Source: Verrucomicrobiota bacterium (GTDB lineage: Bacteria > Verrucomicrobiota > Verrucomicrobiia > Limisphaerales > UBA9464). From it: a stretch of DNA of 48,635 nucleotides. Positions 34,981 through 41,671 of the stretch are shown in pieces. A program made the translations under genes and the position numbers. The notes below the pieces were generated by a model, which saw nothing but the letters and a program-made list of their open reading frames with translations, searched no databases and was not told where the DNA came from. Each line of letters starts with the position of its first letter. The first letter of the stretch is position 1. The stretch lies in contig VHCG01000030.1 of assembly GCA_016871805.1 (NCBI GenBank), forward strand, positions 1 to 48,635. Direction: 5' to 3'.

Positions 34981-35886
34981 CTAGTTGAGCCGCTGCGTGG
35001 TCTTGCTCCACAGCCACTCGATGTCTTTGTTGTTCGCCTGGTTTCCAGACTGGTAGTCGCCCCGTTTCACCGGGACTTTTGTCCGACGATCCACCCAGCG
35101 CTTGATCTCCGAGTGGCCATCCGCGAAGGCGAACCCGCAGGCCCCATTGTGATAGCTGGCCGGACAATCCGGCAGGACCGCACTGGCCAGATTGGGAGCC
35201 GGCTTCATGTCAGTGCAGAAGAACCCATCGTTGATGCTGTCGGGATGCTCGTCCACGAAGACCCACGTGTTCGCCGCCTCCACGAAATCCGTCTCCTTGA
35301 GGAACATCCGCCACGGCGGGCTGTTGCCGAACCATGTCGGCTTCCCGTCGTGCATGCCTACCCAGGAATTGATCGAGTTGCTCCGGAGCCGGGCGCGTGG
35401 TGTCCCGCCCTTGGTCATGAACTGGTCAGCCGGACACTTGTAGATCTTCTGGGTCTTACCGGTGTAGCCCCAGATGGTGCCCTTCATGAGCGTGTTGGTG
35501 ACATCCCAGTTGTCCCGGTTGCTCGTGTTCCAGTCGAGGATCCCGTAGGTCCACGAGTTGTTCGCCGGGTTGTCCGAATAGGCCGGCGGGATCCGTCCGC
35601 CGTTGTCCTCCACATACAGCCGCCACGCCAGCATGAGCTGGCGGGTGTTGTTCATGCACATGATCCCCTGGCCCTTCGTCTTCGCCTTGGCCAAGGCTGG
35701 CAAGAGCATGCCCGCCAGAATGGCAATGATGGCGATGACCACCAGGAGTTCGATCAGGGTGAACCCGCGCCACCCCGGAATCGGGGAGAGCGATGCATAC
35801 CGTGAGTCCGGAGGATCCAGCCGGATGTGTTTCGCTGTGACCTCCAGGACCTGGGCGTGGATGCGACCACGAGGGCGAGACGGCAT
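34981..35886 (-). CDS. Type II secretion/pilin-like protein with N-terminal methylation motif and H-X9-DG domain
   Basis: About 301 residues from the ATG at 35886; the frame is open further upstream. The prepilin signature GFTLIELLVVIAIIAILAGM is near residue 42, with Gly before the processing site and Glu at +5, so the leader is unusually long unless translation starts later. The mature part carries KAKTKGQGIMCMNNTRQLML, CPADQFM, WVFVDEHPDS and H-NGACGFAFA-DG, a perfect H-X9-DG motif. These pseudopilin-like proteins are multiplied in Planctomycetes and Verrucomicrobia, mostly without known partners. No assembly ATPase or secretin gene is nearby. Confidence 0.88.
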   Translation of the reverse strand: MPSRPRGRIHAQVLEVTAKHIRLDPPDSRYASLSPIPGWRGFTLIELLVVIAIIAILAGMLLPALAKAKTKGQGIMCMNNTRQLMLAWRLYVEDNGGRIPPAYSDNPANNSWTYGILDWNTSNRDNWDVTNTLMKGTIWGYTGKTQKIYKCPADQFMTKGGTPRARLRSNSINSWVGMHDGKPTWFGNSPPWRMFLKETDFVEAANTWVFVDEHPDSINDGFFCTDMKPAPNLASAVLPDCPASYHNGACGFAFADGHSEIKRWVDRRTKVPVKRGDYQSGNQANNKDIEWLWSKTTQRLN

Positions 35887-36182
35887 GCGAGCCGACTGAC
35901 TTGAATCGCACGCTGCCGTTGGGTCAGTGAACTGTAAGAGGATTTGCATGATGCGGGGTTCCGGGAGGATGGACAGCCTTGGATCCCCGATTGGCTTGTC
36001 AAGCCGAGGGACGGGGCTGTCCCAGATTCTCGAATCGACACCCAAGCCCAAGATCCCGCCGCCGCGGTCATCGGGAGGCCATCACCCCTCTGGCGGCTCC
36101 TCCACAGGTCCGCAACGCCCCCAGCCGGAAGATGGGCCGTCGGGCTTTCCTTCGTGGATCCCGGGTAGGTAGCCTCCTCACC

Positions 36183-36623
36183 ATGACGCGCCATCACGCC
36201 CTGCTTTCCTGCCTCATCGGACTCAGCCTCCTCGGTTCCGGATGCACCTTCTCGCGCGAGTGGAAGGCGGCCTCGCGTCAGCCGGCCGACCCGAGGGACA
36301 TCACCGGCGCCTGGGAAGGTACCTGGCAGAATTCCAACAACGACCACCAGGATCGGCTCAAGGCGGTCATCACCCGGGTGTCCGAAACGGACTACCGCGC
36401 CCGCTTCAAGGCCTGGTGGCATGTCGTGTTCAGCGGGACGTTCCGCACGACCCTGAAGGGTTCCTGGCAGGACGATGTCTTCGTCTTCGAAGGCCAGGAG
36501 AAGGTGTATGGGTGGCGGTTCGACCAGGAGGGGCGGATCACATCGATCCAGTTCGACTCGAAGTACACGAGCGATGGAGACGACGGCAGCTTCACACTCC
36601 GTCGCCCCGCAGCGCAGCCCTGA
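36183..36623 (+). CDS. Small lipoprotein with beta-rich domain
   Basis: A 146-residue protein from the ATG at 36183. It has a lipoprotein signal peptide ending in the lipobox L-G-S-G-C21, so the mature protein would be lipid-anchored at Cys21. The rest (DITGAWEGTWQNSNN, YRARFKAWWHVVFSGTFRT, DVFVFEGQEKVYGWRF) alternates short hydrophobic strands and reads as a small beta barrel. No catalytic motif is seen and the family is not recognised. It is a single gene divergent from the pseudopilin gene, 296 bp away; that gap shows nothing else notable. Confidence 0.78.
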   Translation: MTRHHALLSCLIGLSLLGSGCTFSREWKAASRQPADPRDITGAWEGTWQNSNNDHQDRLKAVITRVSETDYRARFKAWWHVVFSGTFRTTLKGSWQDDVFVFEGQEKVYGWRFDQEGRITSIQFDSKYTSDGDDGSFTLRRPAAQP

Positions 36624-36660
36624 CCCACAGCCACGGCCCTGCAGAGGCCGATGTGGAGGA

Positions 36661-36736
36661 TGGTGGGCGAGGAGGGATTCGAACCCCCGACCAACAGTGT
36701 GTAAAACTGCTGCGCTAACCGCTGCGCCACACGCCC
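36661..36736 (-). tRNA. tRNA-Val (UAC anticodon)
   Basis: Seventy-six bases including an encoded 3' CCA (36661-36663). A cloverleaf can be drawn. The acceptor is GGGCGTG with CTCGCCC (one U-U mismatch), and the D-stem is GCGC/GCGC. The anticodon stem is GCAGT/ACTGT around the loop TTTACAC, giving anticodon TAC. The T-arm is GGGGG-TTCGAAT-CCCTC. The anticodon UAC decodes GUA and, by wobble, other valine codons. Confidence 0.95.
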
Positions 36737-36794
36737 GGAACCCGGAGGTGGGTATCACCCGGGCCAGGACATCGCAAGACGCGGGATCGATCCG

Positions 36795-36822
36795 TTGACG
36801 ATCGGACAGGTCCGATTATCAT
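36795..36822 (+). promoter_or_regulatory. Promoter of the rhodanese gene with a dyad filling the spacer
   Basis: A -35-like TTGACG (36795-36800) and a -10-like TATCAT (36817-36822) are separated by 16 bp. Each differs from consensus by one base. The whole spacer is a 16-bp inverted repeat, ATCGGAC-AG-GTCCGAT (36801-36816). The ATG lies 12 bp after the -10 box and no Shine-Dalgarno sequence is visible, so the mRNA may be nearly leaderless. Confidence 0.55.
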
Positions 36823-36834
36823 CCGGATACGTCA

Positions 36835-37227
36835 ATGAAACGCACTATAACCACACTGTTCGCCGTCGTCGCCTCGGCCTTCCTGGCCCTCGCCGATGAC
36901 GCCTTCCCCAGCATCTCCACCGAGGACCTCAAACAGGCCATCGCCGCCAAGAAGGTCGTCCTGCTCGACGTCAACGGCACCGAGAGCTGGCAGGAAGGAC
37001 ACATTCCGGGCGCGCTCGATTTCGACAAGGTCGAGGGCAAGCTCGCGAAGGTGCTTCCGGCCGAAAAGGGAACCCTCGTGGTCGCCTATTGCGGCAACGA
37101 GCGCTGCTCGGCCTACAAGGCCGGTGCCGCCGCCGCCAAGAAGCTGGGCTACACCAATGTCAAGCACTACTCGAAGGGCATCGCCGGCTGGAAGAAGTCC
37201 GGCGAGAAGACCGAGTCGGGGAGCTGA
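36835..37227 (+). CDS. Exported single-domain rhodanese-like sulfurtransferase
   Basis: A 130-residue protein from the ATG at 36835. An N-terminal signal peptide (TTLFAVVASAFLALA) sends it to the periplasm. The rhodanese domain follows: VVLLDVNGTESWQEGHIPGA, the active-site loop Y-C86-G-N-E-R-C91-S, AYKAGAAAAKKLGYTNV and KGIAGWKKSG. Cys86 is the expected persulfide-carrying residue; Cys91 could form a disulfide with it. The length is normal for single-domain rhodaneses. It has its own promoter-like site and a terminator, so it is a monocistronic unit between tRNA-Val and the repeat-rich region. Confidence 0.92.
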   Translation: MKRTITTLFAVVASAFLALADDAFPSISTEDLKQAIAAKKVVLLDVNGTESWQEGHIPGALDFDKVEGKLAKVLPAEKGTLVVAYCGNERCSAYKAGAAAAKKLGYTNVKHYSKGIAGWKKSGEKTESGS

Positions 37228-37249
37228 TCACACACCCTCCCAGTCCAAG

Positions 37250-37281
37250 ACCCGCCCGGGATCCACCGCGGCGGGTTTTTT
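37250..37281 (+). terminator. Rho-independent terminator of the rhodanese gene
   Basis: A 7-bp stem ACCCGCC (37250-37256) with GGCGGGT (37270-37276), a 13-base loop, and a run of six T (37276-37281), beginning 23 bp after the stop codon. Confidence 0.85.
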
Positions 37282-37318
37282 CATGGGCCGGTGCCGCGCT
37301 CCCCTCGGACGGAAGAAG

Positions 37319-37716
37319 AGGGTCACACGGGGACACGGAGGAGCGGAGAAAAGGCGGGGAGATCAAGACAGAGGCGATGCGGGTTGGGCTGTGCTCCGCC
37401 ACCGGCCCATCCCAATCCGCTGCACGTGGCGCATCCGTGAAGGGGACGGGGCGTCTGCAGCGTCAGAGGATCCCGGCTGGAACACGAGGTCGGTCAACTC
37501 CTCGCGGACCCGCTGGGGACGCCACGGAGGTCGGTCCGTGGCGTGCGGTGGGCGCTGCCGCGCCCGGTGATGCAGGGCACTGCATCACCCACCCACCGAG
37601 GCCTTCGGCATCGGCAATGTCATGCAGCCGTGAGCCCGATACTCGGTGCCTCAACCCTGCTTTCCGTTTCTCCTCCACGTTCCTCCCTCAGTGTCTCCGC
37701 GTCCACGTGTGACCCT
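37319..37716. repeat. Repeat element A: about 400 bp bounded by inverted arms
   Basis: This fills most of the 440-bp gene-free stretch between the rhodanese terminator and the dikinase-like gene. The left arm (37319-37340) and the reverse complement of the right arm (37695-37716) agree at 20 of 22 positions, with the shared core AGGGTCACACG. The interior carries the three-hairpin cluster (37519-37589) and no supported gene. Similar arms occur at 41565-41593 and around 45944-46189. There is no transposase; if mobile it would be a non-autonomous, MITE-like element. Confidence 0.65.
37519..37589 (+). repeat. Three-hairpin repeat, copy A
   Basis: Three hairpins stand in series. The first has a 10-bp stem (37519-37528 with 37535-37544, loop of 6). 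Five bases later comes a 6-bp stem (37550-37555 with 37560-37565, loop TGCC). Directly after it is a 10-bp stem (37566-37575, GGTGATGCAG, with 37580-37589, loop GGCA). All stems are perfect. The last hairpin and its 3' flank share 27 identical bases with copy B (37567-37593 and 41364-41390). Confidence 0.85.
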
Positions 37717-37723
37717 CCTCCTC

Positions 37724-40700
37724 TCACCTCCCCTTCCGCACCACGCCATCCCAGCCTTCGATCCAGACCTCCGAGCTCCTGAAATCACCATATTCCACGC
37801 GGATTCGACGGATGTTGGCCGCGCTCAGTTCCGTCAGCACCTCGGACGACACCCCGGGATCCAGGGCCGGTTCGAAGAGGAACACCTCGAAGAAGTTGTG
37901 CCGTATCGAATCGTAGGTCTGTGAGAACGTCCCCGTCAGGCGGATCGGCTCCCGGGTGAACCCCGTCAGCGTCGTTCCCCGCCACTCCACCAGCGGCCAG
38001 CTCTTCGTGTCGTAGATCCCGATCCCCGGATAGCCGAACTTCAGGAACGACAGCGTGTAGTCCACCGCCACCTCGACCGCACCCTTTCGGATCCGACGCT
38101 GACGCGGCAGCGATCCCGTGATGATCCGGGACAACGGCACCAGCCGGGTGGATTCCGAGGTCACCGTCTTCCGGACTCCCTCGGCATCGAAGGCCGGCTG
38201 CGGCACCTCATACGCCGCCTTGAAGTCCACCTGCAGCGCATCGACCCAGGACAGCGGCTGCCTCGGATCCGGCGCCTTGGGGAACGTCGCCACGATCGTA
38301 TACGCCCCGCGAAGGCCCCCATCCGGCCAGTTCCATCGGTACGTCACCGTGGCGCCCGAGGCCGTGATGCTGGCTCCTGGAAACGAACCAATCCGACCCG
38401 ACCGCCTCCGGATCGAGGTGCCGTCGTGATGGGTCAGATCCACCAGCACGTCGAACCCGGCGGTCCCGGGTTCCCCGGCGAACACCAGACTTGGGAAGCG
38501 CCAGAAGGACTTGAGTCGATGGTTGGCGAACAGGTCCTTGCCGTGGTGCTGGAAGACCTCGAAGGCGGCCGATTCCGAGAGTGTGAAGGGCGGCGGACGG
38601 GTGCCGACGGGATTCGACGGGATCTCGCGGACCTGCTTCACCACGAGGCTTCCCGGGGCGACCCGTTTGAACTCGAGGTCCACCGCGAGGGTCTCCCGAC
38701 CCGGCCGGGCCTGGGCAAACGCCAGGACCGCCGACTCCAACACCTCCACGAGCGAGTCGTAGCCGCGGGTCCACTCCAGCACGGTGCCGCCGAGCGGCAC
38801 CCGGCCGGCCCGGCGGACGACGCCCAGCGTCGGCGCCATGCCGGGGATCCTTGAGACCGCGACAACCTCCGGCCGCGAGGAGGGATCGGGATTCGCGACC
38901 GATTCCGCGCCGGGTTGGAGCACCAGTTCACCGCTGTAGGCCAGGGTCTCCCGGGAACCCGCCGCGGTCACCCGGAACGTCGCCACCCCATTGGCCGTCT
39001 CGATCTCATCGGGAAAGGACCGGTGCACCAGAACCGCCATGCCCACCGTGGATTCGTCCACGCCATGACGCAGCCGCTCGAGGAAGGCGTTGTCGTTGTA
39101 GAAGCTCGCATACACCCGTCTCAACGCCCGGAAGACCCCGCGTTCCCCCGTTTCCTCCGGATCGCACCGGGACGGTCCCGCCGCGTCGCCGTCCGTGTCA
39201 TCCAGGAGACATCCGCTGTAGCTGTCGTACAGACCCGCCCCGGAGAACTGCTCGCTGTCCTCGACATTGGTGGAACTCCGGAACCGCAGGTTCCCGCCGG
39301 AATGGACCGTCCCGAGGGCCGACACGATCGCCTCCTTCTGCGCTGGGGAGAACTCCGCGCCGTCCCGGATCAGCTGCCGGATCGCCGCCAGATCCGCCGA
39401 GAGCCGGGCCATGTCGGGCGGGTACACATGACCGCGAAGTCGATCGCCCAAGGTGGCCCGCAGCGTCCGTCCCCCGGGCAGGGTCTGGTCGAGGAAGTCC
39501 ATCCAGAGATCGAAGGTGAACGCCAGGGCCGGACGTGGTGCATGGTCCGGCACCGCCCGGACGAGGGTGCCATAGTTCGCCGCCTTCCCCCCAACGTGGC
39601 GGAGGTCCTCCGGCTTCAGGTCCTCGGCAGGCACATGGATCACCCCACGGCGCTCCATCGGAACCACCGCGAGACGGACCGGAGCCTTGGCCTTCGCCAG
39701 CGCCGCCTTCTGTCCCTCCGTGAGATACCCGTCCACAGGGACGAACCGGATCGGATCCCCGCCGGTGCTGGAACCCGCCACCATCAGGACCTCCTGCCCT
39801 TCCCACGACCTCAGTTCGGCCTGACGGGCCGGGTCCGCGACATGGACGAACGGGACGCCGAACGACTGCGAGAGGATCGCCACGTGGGAATTCGGGGTGG
39901 CAGGGCTCAGGGTGATCGTGCCCGCCACGACCGGGATCTCCGCAGGCACGGCATCGGTCAGGAGGAGATCCTCCGGACGGAGTCGACCCGCAACGAACGC
40001 AGCCTGGATCTCCGCCGTCGGCACGAAGCGGATCCGCCCGTGGGCCCAGCCGGCGCTGTAGACCTCGTCCTTGCGGATCCATCGCGAGACCGACGCCACC
40101 GGGAATCCCGCGGCTTCCAACCGGAGGAGATCCGTCGGCCCGAGGGTCTCCTGCTCCACGGTCGGGACATAGCGGGCCGTCCAGCCGGGCGGCAGGACGA
40201 GCGCCCGTCGGACCTGCCCCAGCCACTCCACGACCCGATCGACCGGGAAGGCCTCCTGCCCGATGATCTGGATCCCGATTTCCCGGAGGGCCAGGTCCTC
40301 CGGCAGCAGGACCGCTCCCAGCACGAGACGCTGCCCGGTGTTCCGAAGCGACACCGCATCCACCGCCTCCGGGGACAGGCCCTCGAATCCTGCGAGACGC
40401 TGTCGGATGAAGCCGTAGTGGAACGGCTGACGGGCGCTGTCCTGGAAATGGACAAGGCCCGGGGTGTCGAGTCGGAGGGTGAATTTCAGCCAGCGGAATC
40501 CGCCGCTGGAGGGATCCCCGGGGGCCGACAGGAAGGGATCGTCAGGGATCCGGACCTGGTTGCCCCAATCATCCGAACCCTCCACGGGACGGGAACGGAC
40601 CCGGAAGAACTCCGACTCCGCCGCGGCGTCGGATCCCGACACCGCGAACCCCTCGAAGCCCTGCACGGCGCGCGCCGCCTCGGTCCAGGCCCTGAGGTCC

Positions 40701-40918
40701 CGGCTGCGTTCCAGGAGCTGTAGGGTATCCCTGGCGCCGACGCTGCTCACCCGGATGCGTCCTGCGCCGTCCTGGGTCGCGTTGAGTCCCAGGCTCTCCT
40801 GCGCCAGCAGCCGCGTCATCAAGACGAATCCCAGCGCCATCGCCCACGCCATGCCGGACCCGATCGTCGCTCGAAACCAAGGGTGGCCTACGGACCACGA
40901 CTGTTCCCGTCGAACCAT
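37724..40918 (-). CDS. Exported PEP-synthase-like dikinase with swivel domain before ATP-grasp domain (glucan-water-dikinase-like order)
   Basis: A 1064-residue protein from the ATG at 40918 with a signal peptide (GMAWAMALGFVLMTRLLAQ). Residues about 40-110 form a beta module seen in verrucomicrobial exported proteins. A phosphohistidine swivel domain surrounds His345 (PATPNSHVAILSQSFGVP). The PPDK-type ATP-grasp domain follows: VGGKAANYG at 442, FRSSTNVEDSEQFSGAGLYD from 546, and LEFKRVAPGSLVVKQVREIP closing it near 795. About 270 beta-rich residues of unknown type follow. The PEP-binding TIM barrel is absent. Swivel before ATP-grasp is the reverse of PEP synthase and the order of plant glucan water dikinases. 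All key motifs look intact. The apparent export is puzzling for an ATP user. It stands alone, flanked by repeat copies A and B. Confidence 0.8.
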   Translation of the reverse strand: MVRREQSWSVGHPWFRATIGSGMAWAMALGFVLMTRLLAQESLGLNATQDGAGRIRVSSVGARDTLQLLERSRDLRAWTEAARAVQGFEGFAVSGSDAAAESEFFRVRSRPVEGSDDWGNQVRIPDDPFLSAPGDPSSGGFRWLKFTLRLDTPGLVHFQDSARQPFHYGFIRQRLAGFEGLSPEAVDAVSLRNTGQRLVLGAVLLPEDLALREIGIQIIGQEAFPVDRVVEWLGQVRRALVLPPGWTARYVPTVEQETLGPTDLLRLEAAGFPVASVSRWIRKDEVYSAGWAHGRIRFVPTAEIQAAFVAGRLRPEDLLLTDAVPAEIPVVAGTITLSPATPNSHVAILSQSFGVPFVHVADPARQAELRSWEGQEVLMVAGSSTGGDPIRFVPVDGYLTEGQKAALAKAKAPVRLAVVPMERRGVIHVPAEDLKPEDLRHVGGKAANYGTLVRAVPDHAPRPALAFTFDLWMDFLDQTLPGGRTLRATLGDRLRGHVYPPDMARLSADLAAIRQLIRDGAEFSPAQKEAIVSALGTVHSGGNLRFRSSTNVEDSEQFSGAGLYDSYSGCLLDDTDGDAAGPSRCDPEETGERGVFRALRRVYASFYNDNAFLERLRHGVDESTVGMAVLVHRSFPDEIETANGVATFRVTAAGSRETLAYSGELVLQPGAESVANPDPSSRPEVVAVSRIPGMAPTLGVVRRAGRVPLGGTVLEWTRGYDSLVEVLESAVLAFAQARPGRETLAVDLEFKRVAPGSLVVKQVREIPSNPVGTRPPPFTLSESAAFEVFQHHGKDLFANHRLKSFWRFPSLVFAGEPGTAGFDVLVDLTHHDGTSIRRRSGRIGSFPGASITASGATVTYRWNWPDGGLRGAYTIVATFPKAPDPRQPLSWVDALQVDFKAAYEVPQPAFDAEGVRKTVTSESTRLVPLSRIITGSLPRQRRIRKGAVEVAVDYTLSFLKFGYPGIGIYDTKSWPLVEWRGTTLTGFTREPIRLTGTFSQTYDSIRHNFFEVFLFEPALDPGVSSEVLTELSAANIRRIRVEYGDFRSSEVWIEGWDGVVRKGR

Positions 40919-41078
40919 GCCGGGAAGGTACCGGTGGCCTCACGGACTTCGACCTGGAAATCATCTCAGGGAATCACGGTGGGCCCCGCCCATGCTTCGG
41001 GGAACACGCTTCCCCGCCCTTCGGACCTTGGTAGTCTTTTCGAACCCCGTCGTGACCATAAACCTCTTCCGACACCTG

Positions 41079-41340
41079 ATGTTGACCCAAATCCTCGACC
41101 GCTGCCGCCTGTTGATGGTGGGGCTTGTCGCCCTGCAATCGATCGCGCTGGCGGATACGCGTGTCCGCCTGACCCGCGACGGCAAACCGCTGGCGTCCAT
41201 CGTGACCGCCGCAAGGCCCTCGCCGTCCGCCCGCCTGGCCGCGCTGGAGATCCAGTCGCATGTCCAAAGGATCTCGGGAACCACCCTTCCGATCGTGTCG
41301 GACGACACCCCGGTCGGGACCGGGTCCCTCAGGTCCCGAC
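41079..41340 (+). pseudogene. Truncated 5' remnant of an exported DUF4838/glucuronidase-N-like gene
   Basis: From the ATG at 41079 (or an in-frame GTG at 41052) the frame encodes a signal peptide (RCLLMVGLVALQSIALA-like, cut near LADT). It continues with RVRLTRDGKPLASIVTAARP, SARLAALEIQSHVQRISGTT and LPIVSDDTPVGTGS. This resembles the N-terminal domain that precedes catalytic domains in DUF4838 and alpha-glucuronidase-type proteins, where several hundred more residues are expected. Here similarity stops after about 85 codons, exactly where three-hairpin repeat copy B begins (41311). The frame then runs into repeat sequence. No matching 3' part is seen downstream. The family assignment is moderate; the truncation is clear. 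Confidence 0.65.
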
Positions 41341-41385
41341 CGGGTTCGGTGCTCCCGCACCCCGTGATGCAGGGCACTGCATCAC
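41311..41385 (+). repeat. Three-hairpin repeat, copy B
   Basis: It has the same layout as copy A. The first hairpin has an 11-bp stem (41311-41321 with 41332-41342, loop of 10). After exactly five bases comes a 5-bp stem GGTGC/GCACC (41348-41361, loop TCCC). The third has a 9-bp stem (41364-41372 with 41377-41385, loop GGCA). The first two stems differ in sequence from copy A but remain fully paired. It lies at the break point of the truncated gene. Confidence 0.85.
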
Positions 41386-41671
41386 CCACCGATGGGTGCC
41401 GGCGGCTTCCGATGACACGGGGGGCCTGTCCGAGGTGTGTCTGAACACTCAACTCTCAACGCTCACCTCTCAACTCGCCCCGACGCCTTCGGCATCCGGC
41501 CAGAAGGAGCCCTGCCCCACCCGGTTCCCCTGACTTTTTTCCTCCCCATCTCTCCCCGTCTTCCCTCCGCGTCTCCGCGCCTCCGTGTGGGTCTTATCCC
41601 CTCCGCGCGTCTTCGAGGGTCAGGACCGACGTTGAGGTATTAAACGGATCGGGCCATGGTCCCAGGGTTCG
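41386..41671. other. Gene-free repeat-derived stretch downstream of copy B
   Basis: No supported gene is present. The stretch holds pyrimidine-rich, low-complexity DNA with short CTCAAC-type iterations near 41445-41475. A right-hand arm (41565-41593) matches, as reverse complement, the CACACGG...CGGAG arms of elements A and C. The final 80 bp must contain the promoter of the DUF1549/DUF1553 gene. Together with copy B it looks like a degraded element of the same kind as element A, with its left arm missing. Confidence 0.5.

Noticed and set aside
36624-36660. A small GGCC/GGCC hairpin downstream of tRNA-Val considered as its terminator
   Set aside because: The stem is short and imperfect and no T-tract follows on the minus strand.
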